Positions 53,375 through 63,378 are shown, numbered from the stretch's first letter. The stretch: 64,000 nucleotides of DNA from Rhodococcus sp. (in: high G+C Gram-positive bacteria) (GCA_012514505.1 JAAZAD010000396.1:1-64000), one strand, 5' to 3'. Numbers and translations are program-made. The notes: generated by a model not told the origin, from the sequence alone.

Positions 53375-54121
53375 ATGACGACTGCGCGGACCGTAGGTGC
53401 GAGGTACATCAACGAACTATGTGTTGCCGGCGATGCTCCTCGGCGGGGTTTCCCGTTCGATCTTCCTGCCGTACGACACCTCGCGGAGGGCGGTCTCCAC
53501 CTACCAGCCGGCGTCACTTTCCTCGTGGGTGAGAACGGCAGCGGAAAGTCGACGCTCGTCGAAGCCATCGCCGTCGCGGCCGGCATGAACGCCGAAGGCG
53601 GCAGCCAAAGCTATCGGTTCGCCACTCGCTCGACGGAATCGCGCCTCGGTGAGAACCTCCAGCTTCGCTGGGGCACCCGAAAGCCGCGGAGTCGCTTCTT
53701 CCTGAGGGCCGAATCGTTCTACAACGTGGCCACCGAAACCGAGCGGCTCGGCCCGAAACAGATCGCAGTATTCGGCGGTATCTCTCCGCACGAACGATCC
53801 CACGGCGAGTCGTTCATCGACGTCATGCGGAACCGGTTCTACGACGGTGGGCTGTACCTGTTGGACGAACCCGAGGCCGCACTGTCGCCCCGGGGTTGCA
53901 TGGCCGTGCTTGCGCGGCTGGCAGAGCTGACAGACCAGGATTGCCAGATCGTCGTTGCGACCCATTCACCGATCTTGCTGGCGTTGCCCGGTGCGACGAT
54001 CTACGAGATCTCCGACGAGGGATCGATCGACACGGTCGATTACGACGATGCCCTGCCCGTTCGCATCACCAGAGAGTTCCTCGCCCAACCGGACAAGTTC
54101 CTTCGCCACCTCATCGACTGA
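53375..54121 (+). CDS. AAA-family ATPase (ABC/Rad50-like nucleotide-binding fold)
   Basis: FLVGENGSGKSTLVEAIAVAAG; GGLYLLDEPEAALSPRG; VVATHSPILLALPGA. Confidence 0.9.
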   Translation: MTTARTVGARYINELCVAGDAPRRGFPFDLPAVRHLAEGGLHLPAGVTFLVGENGSGKSTLVEAIAVAAGMNAEGGSQSYRFATRSTESRLGENLQLRWGTRKPRSRFFLRAESFYNVATETERLGPKQIAVFGGISPHERSHGESFIDVMRNRFYDGGLYLLDEPEAALSPRGCMAVLARLAELTDQDCQIVVATHSPILLALPGATIYEISDEGSIDTVDYDDALPVRITREFLAQPDKFLRHLID

Positions 54122-54596
54122 TGGGCTGTCCTCCAGCCAGCCGCTCCAGTAGCGGCCCGAGACGCGGTCCGACCAGTTCCCGCATGACAAGTGCCATGTT
54201 CGTGCGTTCGACGCCGGGTATTTCCAAGATCAGACCGGCCAAGCGGTAGAGGTCGTCGGCGTCCTTCGCCACGACCTTCACCGAAAGGTCGGTCTCCCCT
54301 GTCATGCCCGATACCTCCACCACTTCCGGAATGTCGGCCAACCGTTCCACGACGTCGTCGAGCTGGTGTTGGTCCACCCGGGTCGCGACGTACGCCGACA
54401 ATGGGTAGCCGAGAGCACTCGGGGCGACTCGCCGATCGACCCCGCCGAGCGCACCGGTCGATTCCCATCGCGCCAACCGCGCCTGCACGGTGTTTCGCGA
54501 GAGCCCCAGACGTGCGGCCAACTCCACTCCGGTCGCTCGCGGACTCTCCGACAACGCGAGGAGCAGTCGGGCATCGGTGGCATCCAGATTGGTCAT
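54111..54596 (-). CDS. Lrp/AsnC-family regulator, divergent to the bkd operon
   Basis: LDATDARLLLALSESPRATGVELAARLGLSRNTVQARLARWES. Confidence 0.94.
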   Translation of the reverse strand: MTNLDATDARLLLALSESPRATGVELAARLGLSRNTVQARLARWESTGALGGVDRRVAPSALGYPLSAYVATRVDQHQLDDVVERLADIPEVVEVSGMTGETDLSVKVVAKDADDLYRLAGLILEIPGVERTNMALVMRELVGPRLGPLLERLAGGQPISR

Positions 54597-54755
54597 GTTT
54601 CGCAGTATGCCAACGTGCGCACCACAACGCGTGGGCATTCTGCACAATTTGCCGATCACCACTTGCGCAATCAGCCTCAGCGTGGATGCTGTGAAGTAGG
54701 ACACATTCAGGCGGGCAGCCCACAAGGCCACCTCGCTCCCGAGGAGGTGTACCCG

Positions 54756-55847
54756 ATGATCGACAAGTACCCGATCCAACTCGTCCAGCCCGACGGCAGG
54801 CGTGTACACCGCCCCGACTACGCAGCGCTCGTCGCAGATGTCGGCCCCGACGAACTCCGCGCCCTCTACCAGGATCTCGTCGTCACCAGGCGCATCGACA
54901 CCGAAGCGACCGCCCTGCAGCGCCAGGGCGAACTCGGCCTCTGGGCGCCCATGCTGGGACAGGAGGCCGCCCAGGTGGGCTCGGCGCACGCCCTCGAACC
55001 AGACGACTACGCCTTCATCAGCTACCGCGAGCACGCCGTCGCCTACTGCCGCGGTGTCGCCCCGGAATCCATGACGCCGATGTGGCGAGGCAGCGCACAC
55101 TCCGGCTGGGATCCGGACACGGTGGGCGTCACCAACCCGGCAATCGTGGTCGGCGCCCAGGGTTTGCACGCGACCGGATATGCGATGGGCGCCCACCTGG
55201 ACGGGGCCGAGATCGCCACCGTCGCCTACTTCGGTGACGGCGCAACCAGCCAGGGCGACATTGCGGAAGCACTCGGCTTCGCCGTCAGTTTCAACGCACC
55301 CGTCGTCTTCTTCTGCCAGAACAATCATTGGGCGATCAGCGAACCGGTGTCCTTGCAAAGCCCGGTGCCGATAGCCGGACGAGCGATCGGGTACGGAATG
55401 CCCGCGGTCCGTGTGGACGGCAACGACGTGCTGGCCGTCCTTGCCGTCACCCGCGAGGCGACTCGCCGTGCACGCGAAGGCGGCGGCCCTGCGTTCATCG
55501 AGGCCATCACCTACCGCATGGGCCCCCACACGACCTCCGACGACCCCACCCGGTATCGGCCCGCAGCCGAGACCGAAGCCTGGAAGGCGCGCGATCCACT
55601 GCTCCGCATACGACGTCTGCTCGACCGCGAAGGGCTGTGGAGTGACGACTTCGACGCCACCGTCCGCGACACCGCCGACGATGTGGCTCGGCGACTCCGC
55701 GCCGGAGCACGGGGTGCGCCCGATCCGCGTCCGGCTGCACTGTTCGAGCACGTATACAGCGAGGACCACCCTCTGATCACGGAAGAACGTGCCGAGTACG
55801 CCGCGTATCTGGACAGTTTCGGATCCCGACAGGAGGTGTCGTCATGA
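54756..55847 (+). CDS. Branched-chain 2-oxoacid (or pyruvate) dehydrogenase E1 alpha
   Basis: TPP motif FGDGATSQGDIAEALGFAVSFNAPVVFFCQNN. Confidence 0.94.
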   Translation: MIDKYPIQLVQPDGRRVHRPDYAALVADVGPDELRALYQDLVVTRRIDTEATALQRQGELGLWAPMLGQEAAQVGSAHALEPDDYAFISYREHAVAYCRGVAPESMTPMWRGSAHSGWDPDTVGVTNPAIVVGAQGLHATGYAMGAHLDGAEIATVAYFGDGATSQGDIAEALGFAVSFNAPVVFFCQNNHWAISEPVSLQSPVPIAGRAIGYGMPAVRVDGNDVLAVLAVTREATRRAREGGGPAFIEAITYRMGPHTTSDDPTRYRPAAETEAWKARDPLLRIRRLLDREGLWSDDFDATVRDTADDVARRLRAGARGAPDPRPAALFEHVYSEDHPLITEERAEYAAYLDSFGSRQEVSS

Positions 55848-56821
55848 CCACATTGGGTTTGGGAGCAGCCGTGGGCGCCGGGTTGCGGCGCGCACTCGAG
55901 CGCGACAACAAGGTCATCGTCATGGGTGAGGACGTCGGCGCACTCGGCGGCGTCTTCCGAGTCACCGATACTTTGCAGAAGGACTTCGGGAGCGGCCGCG
56001 TCATCGACACCCCGCTCGCAGAATCCGGGATCATCGGCACTGCATTCGGATTGGCGCTACGCGGGTACCGGCCGGTCTGCGAGATCCAGTTCGACGGATT
56101 CGTGTATCCCGGGTTCGACCAGATCGTCTCCCAGGTCGCGAAGATCCACTACCGGACCGGCGGCGCCGTGCGTGCACCGCTGACCATCCGCATCCCGTAC
56201 GGCGGCGGCATCGGCGCCGTCGAGCATCATTCGGAATCGCCGGAGACGTACTTTGCACACACCGCAGGTCTGCGTGTCGTCAGCCCCAGCAATCCGGCGG
56301 ATGCGTTCCACATGATCCAGCAGGCAATCGCCTCCGACGATCCGGTGGTGTTCTTCGAACCGAAGCGGCGGTACTGGGACAAAGCCGACGTGGATATCGA
56401 TGCGGCGCCCACGCTCGGGCTGCATACGGCGCGCATCGTGCGCCCTGGCACGGACGTCACCGTCGTCACCTACGGCGGCACGGTCGCCACAGCCCTCTCT
56501 GCGGCGGGCATCGCTGCCGATGAAGGCCACTCACTGGAAGTGGTCGATCTGCGGTCGCTCTCGCCGATCGATTTCGACACCATCGAAGAATCGGTTCGCC
56601 GCACGGGACGCCTCGTCATTGCCCACGAGGCGCCGACCTTCCTCGGCCTGGGAGCGGAAATCGCGGCCCGCATCTCCGAGCGCTGCTTCTACCAGTTGGA
56701 AGCGCCCGTACTGCGCGTCGGTGGTTTCGACATCCCCTACCCACCTGCGAAACTGGAACTACACCACCTGCCGGACGCCGACCGACTGCTCGGTGCAGTC
56801 GATCGCAGTCTCGCCGCCTGA
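55844..56821 (+). CDS. Branched-chain 2-oxoacid (or pyruvate) dehydrogenase E1 beta
   Basis: VIVMGEDVGALGGVFRVTDTL; RIPYGGGIGAVEHHSESPETYFAHTAGLRVVSPS. Confidence 0.94.
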   Translation: MTTLGLGAAVGAGLRRALERDNKVIVMGEDVGALGGVFRVTDTLQKDFGSGRVIDTPLAESGIIGTAFGLALRGYRPVCEIQFDGFVYPGFDQIVSQVAKIHYRTGGAVRAPLTIRIPYGGGIGAVEHHSESPETYFAHTAGLRVVSPSNPADAFHMIQQAIASDDPVVFFEPKRRYWDKADVDIDAAPTLGLHTARIVRPGTDVTVVTYGGTVATALSAAGIAADEGHSLEVVDLRSLSPIDFDTIEESVRRTGRLVIAHEAPTFLGLGAEIAARISERCFYQLEAPVLRVGGFDIPYPPAKLELHHLPDADRLLGAVDRSLAA

Positions 56822-56839
56822 GATCGGAGGCAGCACGTC

Positions 56840-58090
56840 GTGGCCGAGGAATTCCGGATGCCCGATCTCGGCGAGGGGCTTACCGAAGCAGAGATCGTGT
56901 CCTGGTCGGTCGAGGTGGGCGACCACGTCGAACTCAATCAGGTCATCGCAGAAGTGGAATCGGCGAAAGCGCTCGTCGAACTTCCGTCACCCTATGCGGG
57001 CGTCGTGGAAGCCCTATTGGTCGACGCGGCGACAACCGTTCCCGTCGGCACCCCCATCGTCCGGATTCGTACCGACGATGCCCCGATGAGCACCGACGAT
57101 GAGCTGCCGCCTGCCGAGGAGAACCAGGTACTCGTCGGCTACGGGCCGGGCGCCGAACCGGAAAGCAAGCGTCGGCGTGCCCGCGAGACGACCCGTCCGG
57201 ATTCACCCAGCACACCCAGACCGGACGCGACACCCGCCGCGCGGCGCCTGGCACGAGAGCGGGGCATCGACCTGTCGACCGTGAGCGGATCGGGGCCGGA
57301 TGGGGCGGTCACCGTCGGCGACCTGGACATTGCCGACGCAGTGGGCGACCTGGACACCGCCGACGCAGCAGGCGACCTCGATATCGCCCAGGACAGTGAA
57401 TCGCGTCGCATCCCCGTGCGAGGTGTGCGGAAGCAGATGGCGGCTGCCATGGTCGACAGCGCATTCACAGCGCCGCACGCCACCGTGTTCGTGACCGTCG
57501 ATGTGACTCGCTCGATGGAGTTGCTCGGGCGGCTACGATCGCGCCCCGAGTTCGACGGGCTGCCGCTCACGCCACTGACGCTGGTGGCGAAGGCAACGGT
57601 CGCGGCCGTCCGCGGCCTGCCCGAGATCAACGCGTCCTGGGACGGCGACTCGATCGTCGTGCATCGCTCGGTCAATCTGGGCATCGCCGCGGCGACGTCC
57701 CGCGGGCTCGTCGTACCCAACGTGAAGGACGCGCAGGCGTTGACGCTCGCCGAACTGTGCCGGGCCATCGGTGAACTGACCGAAACGGCACGCAGTGGCA
57801 AGGCCACGCCCAGCGACCTGAGCGGCGGCACGATCTCCATCACCAACGTCGGACCGTTCGGTGTCGACGCCGGCACTCCCATCCTCAATCCCGGCGAGGC
57901 CGCGATCCTGTGCCTGGGACGCGTGGCGAAGCGTCCCTGGGTTTACGAGGACGACCTCATGGTGCGGGATGTGGCGACTCTGAGTCTCACTTTCGATCAC
58001 CGGGTGATCGACGGTGAACAAGCTTCGACGTTCCTCTCACAGGTCGGTGCCATGCTCGCGGATCCGGCAGCCCTGATCGCCCATCTATGA
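56840..58090 (+). CDS. Dihydrolipoamide acyltransferase E2 component
   Basis: Lipoyl domain EVESAKALVELPSPYAG; PSBD; FDHRVIDGEQASTFL. Confidence 0.94.
   Translation: MAEEFRMPDLGEGLTEAEIVSWSVEVGDHVELNQVIAEVESAKALVELPSPYAGVVEALLVDAATTVPVGTPIVRIRTDDAPMSTDDELPPAEENQVLVGYGPGAEPESKRRRARETTRPDSPSTPRPDATPAARRLARERGIDLSTVSGSGPDGAVTVGDLDIADAVGDLDTADAAGDLDIAQDSESRRIPVRGVRKQMAAAMVDSAFTAPHATVFVTVDVTRSMELLGRLRSRPEFDGLPLTPLTLVAKATVAAVRGLPEINASWDGDSIVVHRSVNLGIAAATSRGLVVPNVKDAQALTLAELCRAIGELTETARSGKATPSDLSGGTISITNVGPFGVDAGTPILNPGEAAILCLGRVAKRPWVYEDDLMVRDVATLSLTFDHRVIDGEQASTFLSQVGAMLADPAALIAHL
57317..57397 (+). repeat. Three tandem 27-bp units in E2 linker
   Basis: GDLDIADAV/GDLDTADAA/GDLDIAQDS; nucleotide units starting GGCGACCTGGACATTGCCGACGCAGTG. 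Confidence 0.85.
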
Positions 58091-58151
58091 TTTCACTCAC
58101 GTCTGATCAGGATCACAGTTACATCTCATTGTTCGTTCAGACTTTGGATGC

Positions 58152-58808
58152 ATGATAATAGGCGTGACTGCACTCGACCCCACCACCGACACGGAGACCC
58201 GACTGCGTCACAGCGTTCGCCGATCGACTTTCGCGATCGTGGGCGCGGTGGCTCTGTTCGTTCTGTACTCCGTCCAGCCCGCGCCCGGCCCGATCGCTCT
58301 CCCCAGCGCCCTCCGGCCGCTCGCAGAAGCGATCATCGCACCGGTGAACGTCACCACGATGCTCGTCGCGGCGACCGCAATCGCCGTTGTGGCGATGGTT
58401 CGCACGCTCCCTTACGGCGTCGGGGCCGTACTGACGCTGTGCATCGGGGCCAACGTCACCTCCGCCGGCATTCGAACCTGGGTCGGGGACGAGGCGTCGT
58501 GGGCCCTGTTACCCAGCGGGCATCTCGTTGCCGTCGCAGCAGTGTTGGGTGCGGCGCTGCTCGTTGCAGCTCCTCGTTTCGTTCCCGCGATCCGCGGACT
58601 CGGCTTCGTGACGGTCGTGGCCACCGCAGGCGCGGCAGCAATGGTCGGGCCGACATCCGCGTTCGGCCTCGTTGCCAGCCTTGGGATCGTCGCGGTGTGG
58701 TGGCTCGTTGCCTCCACCGTGATGCTGTACTCCCCCGATGCCAAGAAGCGCGAGGAGCTACGCCCCGATACCGCGGCCATCGCGTTCTCTCGCCGCCGCT
58801 ACTACTGA
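58152..58808 (+). CDS. Polytopic membrane protein of unknown function
   Basis: 218 aa, multiple TM, LLPSGHLVAVAAV motif. Confidence 0.65.
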   Translation: MIIGVTALDPTTDTETRLRHSVRRSTFAIVGAVALFVLYSVQPAPGPIALPSALRPLAEAIIAPVNVTTMLVAATAIAVVAMVRTLPYGVGAVLTLCIGANVTSAGIRTWVGDEASWALLPSGHLVAVAAVLGAALLVAAPRFVPAIRGLGFVTVVATAGAAAMVGPTSAFGLVASLGIVAVWWLVASTVMLYSPDAKKREELRPDTAAIAFSRRRYY

Positions 58809-58814
58809 AAAACC

Positions 58815-58862
58815 CCCTGTGAGCGGCTGGCGAGTGCAGAGACTCGTCAACCACGCACAGGG
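58815..58862. repeat. 48-bp palindromic dispersed repeat, copy 4
   Basis: CCCTGTGAGCGGCTGGCGAGTGCAGAGACTCGTCAACCACGCACAGGG between convergent genes. Confidence 0.85.
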
Positions 58863-58876
58863 GGCGGAGCCCCCCG

Positions 58877-60307
58877 CTACAGGGCCTTCAGTTCCTCGGT
58901 GACCTCACTGACCGACTTCTTCGCATCGCCGAAGAGCATCGACGTGGTGTCCGCGAAGAACAGCGGGTTCTCGATGCCGGCGAAGCCGGAGTTCATCGAC
59001 CGCTTGAGCACGATGACGGACTTCGACTGATCCACGTTCAGGATCGGCATGCCGTGAATCGGCGACGACGGATCGTTGCGTGCCGCGGGGTTGGTGACGT
59101 CGTTGGCGCCGATGACGAGGGTGACATCGGTGCGCGAGAACTCGTCGTTGATGTCGTCCATTTCCTTCATGGCGTCGTACTCGACGTCGGCCTCGGCGAG
59201 CAGCACGTTCATGTGACCGGGCATGCGACCGGCGACCGGGTGGATCGCGTACTTGACCTCGACACCCTTCGTCTCCAGCAGCTTCGCCATGTCCTTGACG
59301 GCGTGCTGGGCCTGGGCGACGGCAAGTCCGTAGCCCGGGACCACGATCACCTGGTTGGCGTAGGCCATCTGAATCGCGGCGTCGGCGGCAGAGGTGGACT
59401 TCGCTGTCTTTGCGACCCCGTCTCCAGCGGCTGCGGCTTCGCCGCCGCCACCGAAACCACCGGCAACGATCGCCGGAATCGAACGGTTCATCGCCTTCGC
59501 CATGAGGTTTGTCAGGATCGAACCCGACGCACCGACGATCATGCCGGCCACGATCATCGCCTGGTTGTTCAGTGCGAGACCTGCCGCGGCAGCGGACAGA
59601 CCGGTCAGCGCGTTGAGCAGCGAGATGACGACGGGCATGTCGGCGCCACCGATCGGCAGCACCACCATCAAGCCCAGCACACCGGCGAGAACGAGCACGC
59701 CGACGATCCACCACTGACTGGTGCCACCGGAGGGGTCGATCGCCTTGATGCCGATGATCACGGCGAGCGCCGTGGCTCCGATCAGGAGCAATCCGTTGAG
59801 CGGCTGCTGGAGCTTGCCGATACCGATCGGACGACCCGGCAGGGTTTCCTGCAGCTTCAGGAAGGCGATCACCGATCCCCAGAAGGAGATCGAGCCGATG
59901 ATCGCAGCGAACAGGGATGCGATCACGATGTGCACGGTCGGCTCTTCACCGTGCTTGAACGCGGTGAACCCGTCCGAGTCCAGGAACTCGGCGTACGCGA
60001 TGAGGGCGACGGTTCCACCACCGACACCGTTGAAGAGCGCCACCAGCTGCGGCATCTCGGTCATCTTGGTGCGCAACGCCGGCGGGACACCCAACACGAC
60101 ACCGACGACGAGGCCGGCGATGATCAGGATCCAGTTGGACATGTCCGCGTCGCGCACGGAGATGAGTGTGGCGACCACGGCGATCGCCATACCGACGGCC
60201 GCAATCTGGTTGCCGCGTACGGCTGTCTTCGGACCGGTCAGGCCCATGAGTCCGTAGATGAACATCGCGAACGCGACGATGTACAGACCATTGACGAGGT
60301 ATTCCAT
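58877..60307 (-). CDS. pntB: NAD(P) transhydrogenase subunit beta
   Basis: VPGYGLAVAQAQHAVKDMAKLLE; IGANDVTNPAAR. Confidence 0.96.
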   Translation of the reverse strand: MEYLVNGLYIVAFAMFIYGLMGLTGPKTAVRGNQIAAVGMAIAVVATLISVRDADMSNWILIIAGLVVGVVLGVPPALRTKMTEMPQLVALFNGVGGGTVALIAYAEFLDSDGFTAFKHGEEPTVHIVIASLFAAIIGSISFWGSVIAFLKLQETLPGRPIGIGKLQQPLNGLLLIGATALAVIIGIKAIDPSGGTSQWWIVGVLVLAGVLGLMVVLPIGGADMPVVISLLNALTGLSAAAAGLALNNQAMIVAGMIVGASGSILTNLMAKAMNRSIPAIVAGGFGGGGEAAAAGDGVAKTAKSTSAADAAIQMAYANQVIVVPGYGLAVAQAQHAVKDMAKLLETKGVEVKYAIHPVAGRMPGHMNVLLAEADVEYDAMKEMDDINDEFSRTDVTLVIGANDVTNPAARNDPSSPIHGMPILNVDQSKSVIVLKRSMNSGFAGIENPLFFADTTSMLFGDAKKSVSEVTEELKAL

Positions 60308-60648
60308 TACCGATCGCCACCCTTCGCATCGGAAGCCGAATCAGCAGCGGCGGGCGCGGCAGGCTTGGACTTGAACATGGCGAGCATGCGGTCGGTGACC
60401 ACGAATCCACCCACCACGTTGATCGTTCCGAACACGAGTGCAACGAACAGAACGATCTGCAGGCCCCAGTGCGGATCCTGCACCTTGCCGAGCACGACGA
60501 GGGCGCCGAGCACCACGATGCCGTGAATGGCGTTGGTGCCCGACATCAGCGGTGTGTGCAGCGTGTTCGGAACCTTGGAGATCACGGCGAATCCCACGAA
60601 TCCGGACAGCACCAGAATGGCGATGTTCGCCAGAAGTTCGGTGTACAT
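60307..60648 (-). CDS. NAD(P) transhydrogenase subunit alpha, TM part
   Basis: FVGFAVISKVPNTLHTPLMSGTNAIHGIVVLGAL. Confidence 0.95.
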   Translation of the reverse strand: MYTELLANIAILVLSGFVGFAVISKVPNTLHTPLMSGTNAIHGIVVLGALVVLGKVQDPHWGLQIVLFVALVFGTINVVGGFVVTDRMLAMFKSKPAAPAAADSASDAKGGDR

Positions 60649-61763
60649 CAGTTATCCCCCTCCACTGCACGAGTGACACACGACCCGGCGATGACCTCGT
60701 CCGAGAAATCGGGCGCCCACTTGCCGTCCACCAGCATCAGTTCCAACAGTGCGGACACGTTCTTCGAGTACAGCTCGGAGGCGTGTTCGGGCATCGTGGC
60801 AGGCAGATTGAGCGGAGAGCAGATGGTGACACCCTGCTTGACGACGGTCTCCCCCGGCTCGGTGAGCTCGCAGTTGCCGCCGGTCTCGCCCGCGAGGTCG
60901 ACCACCACAGAGCCAGGCTTCATACCCTCGACCGCCGCGGCGGTGACGAGGCGCGGTGCCGGGCGTCCGGGAACGAGCGCCGTGGTGATGACGACGTCGA
61001 ATTTCTTGATGGCCTCTTCGAGCGCCTGCTGCTGCTGAGCGCGCTCGTCGTCGGTGAGCTCGCGGGCATACCCGCCCTCACCGGCGGCGTCGATACCGAG
61101 GTCCAGCCACTGTGCGCCGACCGAGCGAACCTGGTCGGCCACCTCCGGGCGCACGTCGTAGCCGGTGGCGCGGCCGCCGAGCCGCTTGGCCGTGGCCAGC
61201 GCCTGCAAGCCGGCGACACCGACACCGAGAACCAGCACGGTGGCCGGCTTGACGGTCCCGGCCGCCGTAGTGAGCATCGGGAAGAACCGTGTCGACTCGG
61301 ATGCGGCCAGAATGACCGACTTGTAGCCGGACACGTTCGCCTGAGACGACAGCGCATCCATCACCTGCGCACGTGAAATACGCGGAATTGCCTCGACCGC
61401 GAAGGCTTCGACACCCGCCGACTTCAGGTCGGCGATCCGGTTGTCCTCGTTGCGTGGAGCCAGGAACCCGATGAGGGTCTGCCCCGACCGGAATTTCGAC
61501 ACCTCGTCCGTCGACGGGGGCGCCACCTTGACGACGATGTCTGCGGCCCACGGGTCGCCGATCGACGCTCCCGCCTCCACGTACGCCTCGTCGGGGATGA
61601 GTGCGTCCACCCCTGCTCCGGCTTCGACGACCACGTCGAAGCCCTTGCCGATCAGCGGTGCCACAACTTTCGGCACCAGTGCCACTCGACGCTCGCCGTC
61701 GCCCGTTTCACGAACGACGCCGACCGTCGGGCGCGGCGAAGCCACGCTCTCCGATGTATCCAT
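60648..61763 (-). CDS. NAD(P) transhydrogenase subunit alpha, soluble part
   Basis: VRETGDGERRVALVPKVV; VLVLGVGVAGLQALATAKRLGG. Confidence 0.95.
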   Translation of the reverse strand: MDTSESVASPRPTVGVVRETGDGERRVALVPKVVAPLIGKGFDVVVEAGAGVDALIPDEAYVEAGASIGDPWAADIVVKVAPPSTDEVSKFRSGQTLIGFLAPRNEDNRIADLKSAGVEAFAVEAIPRISRAQVMDALSSQANVSGYKSVILAASESTRFFPMLTTAAGTVKPATVLVLGVGVAGLQALATAKRLGGRATGYDVRPEVADQVRSVGAQWLDLGIDAAGEGGYARELTDDERAQQQQALEEAIKKFDVVITTALVPGRPAPRLVTAAAVEGMKPGSVVVDLAGETGGNCELTEPGETVVKQGVTICSPLNLPATMPEHASELYSKNVSALLELMLVDGKWAPDFSDEVIAGSCVTRAVEGDN

Positions 61764-61962
61764 TCTCCGACTTCCTGCGGTTGACGGTGATCAGCTGCAT
61801 TCGAGCAGCGATCATCCTGTGACCGGCGGAATCCACACCGCCTCTGGAAAAGAATTCCAATGATGATAGCCAGACCTACCCTGAGGTTAGACCAGCTTTC
61901 GTGATCGGAGTTTCGTCTGAATCGAGTCCGAACAGCCGTTCTCACAGCATCCAAGCATCAAA

Positions 61963-61978
61963 TGTGAGACCGCTCACA
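61963..61978. promoter_or_regulatory. CRP/GlxR-type site TGTGAGACCGCTCACA
   Basis: Exact TGTGA-N6-TCACA, 46 bp upstream of DUF488 ATG. Confidence 0.75.
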
Positions 61979-62024
61979 TGGCAATCCGACGTACTCTGAG
62001 GTAAATGGGACCGGAGGTGAAGCG

Positions 62025-62390
62025 ATGAGTGAACCGACCGTGAGGATCGAACGCGTCTACGACCACCCTGCCGACGAAGACGCCCTGCGGTTGTTCGTCG
62101 ACCGACTGTGGCCACGCGGCATGCGCAAGGACGCGTTTCATTACGACGACTGGGCGAAGGATCTCGCACCATCACCGAGCCTTCGCCAGTGGTACGCACA
62201 CGACACCGCCGCGTTCGCCGAGTTCAAGAAGAAGTACGTCACAGAACTCGAGTCCGAGGACGGCCACCATGCAACGGAGCGGGTGATGAAACTGGCCGAG
62301 GGCCGTCCATTGGTCCTGCTGACTGCCACCAAGGATGTGGACCACAGTCATGCCGCCGTTCTAGCCGAGTTTCTGCGGCAGAGATCGTGA
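62025..62390 (+). CDS. DUF488 domain protein
   Basis: RLFVDRLWPRGMRKDAFHYDDWAKDLAPSPSLRQWYAHD. Confidence 0.92.
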   Translation: MSEPTVRIERVYDHPADEDALRLFVDRLWPRGMRKDAFHYDDWAKDLAPSPSLRQWYAHDTAAFAEFKKKYVTELESEDGHHATERVMKLAEGRPLVLLTATKDVDHSHAAVLAEFLRQRS

Positions 62391-62551
62391 ATCCCCCCGA
62401 GCGGGAAGCTGATTTCGGCGGCGATCCAGTGTGCTGGCTCGACCGAGTGTGCCCTGACTGCGGCGCGTTCCTCACCGATGGCGCAGACTCGGAGTGTCCC
62501 CGCTGCAGCGAGGAACCACACCACCAGAGCGCGGGCAAGGAGACGTCATGA
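62387..62551 (+). CDS. Small zinc-ribbon-like protein (54 aa)
   Basis: GTG start overlapping DUF488 stop; VCPDCGAFLTDGADSECPRC. Confidence 0.6.
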   Translation: MNPPEREADFGGDPVCWLDRVCPDCGAFLTDGADSECPRCSEEPHHQSAGKETS

Positions 62552-63357
62552 CACGTACTGCCGTACAAGAGGCTCTTTTCGCACAGTGGACGGCCCTCGA
62601 TGCCGTGTTGGCAGACCTCGCGGCCGACGATTGGTACTGCCCCACAGCGCTTCCCGGATGGACGGTCCATGATGTCGTCGCCCACATCATCGGTACGGAG
62701 GCTTTGCTCTCCGGTATTGCCCCGCCCCACACATCGATCGACGTACGTTCGCTTCCCCACGTCCGCAACGAGATCGGCGCGTTCAACGAGGAGTGGGTGG
62801 AAGGGCTTCGAGGCGAGACCGGCGCGGCGATCCTCGCAAGGTTCCGCGAGACCGTCTCTCGTCGCCGTACCGAGCTGACCGAAATGTCGGTCGAGGAGTT
62901 CGACGCCGAGACCACCACTCCTGTCGGCCCGGCCCCGTATCTACGGTTCATGCGTATCCGGGTCTTCGACTGTTGGATGCACGAACTCGACATCCGCGAT
63001 GCCCTCGGCAAGCCCGGAAACGAGGACGGTGCGCGGGCGGAGGTGGCGTTCGAGGAACTGGTGGGGACGCTCGGTTACGTCGTCGGCAAGAAGGCCAAGG
63101 CGCCGGACGGCTCACGCATCGCGTTCGAACTCTCGGGCGCCCTCGGGCGCAGCATCTTCGTCTCCGTCGACGGACGGGCCTCAGTAGTTCCTGAATTACC
63201 CTCCGCCGCCACCGTTTCCATACGCATGGACGGGCGGCTGTTCACGCGCCTGGCAGGCGGTCGAGCCTTCGCCTGGGACCACGGTGACGACATCGAACTC
63301 GTGGGCGACAAGGCGCTGGGAAAGGCCATCGTCGACAACCTTGCCTTCACGATCTGA
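62548..63357 (+). CDS. Maleylpyruvate isomerase-family (DinB-like) mycothiol-dependent-type protein
   Basis: LPGWTVHDVVAHIIGTEALLSG; MRIRVFDCWMHELDIRDALG. Confidence 0.88.
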   Translation: MTRTAVQEALFAQWTALDAVLADLAADDWYCPTALPGWTVHDVVAHIIGTEALLSGIAPPHTSIDVRSLPHVRNEIGAFNEEWVEGLRGETGAAILARFRETVSRRRTELTEMSVEEFDAETTTPVGPAPYLRFMRIRVFDCWMHELDIRDALGKPGNEDGARAEVAFEELVGTLGYVVGKKAKAPDGSRIAFELSGALGRSIFVSVDGRASVVPELPSAATVSIRMDGRLFTRLAGGRAFAWDHGDDIELVGDKALGKAIVDNLAFTI

Positions 63358-63378
63358 CCGGCCGTCACGAACTGACCG

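Noticed and set aside
54630-54680. Two TGCRCAAT motifs between lrp and the E1 alpha gene as Lrp sites
   Set aside because: Only 8 bp and degenerate; not distinguishable from background without more sites
54597-55769. N-terminal extension of the long - strand ORF ending at 54111
   Set aside because: Lies antisense to the E1 alpha gene; the Lrp protein starts at MTNLDATD (54596)
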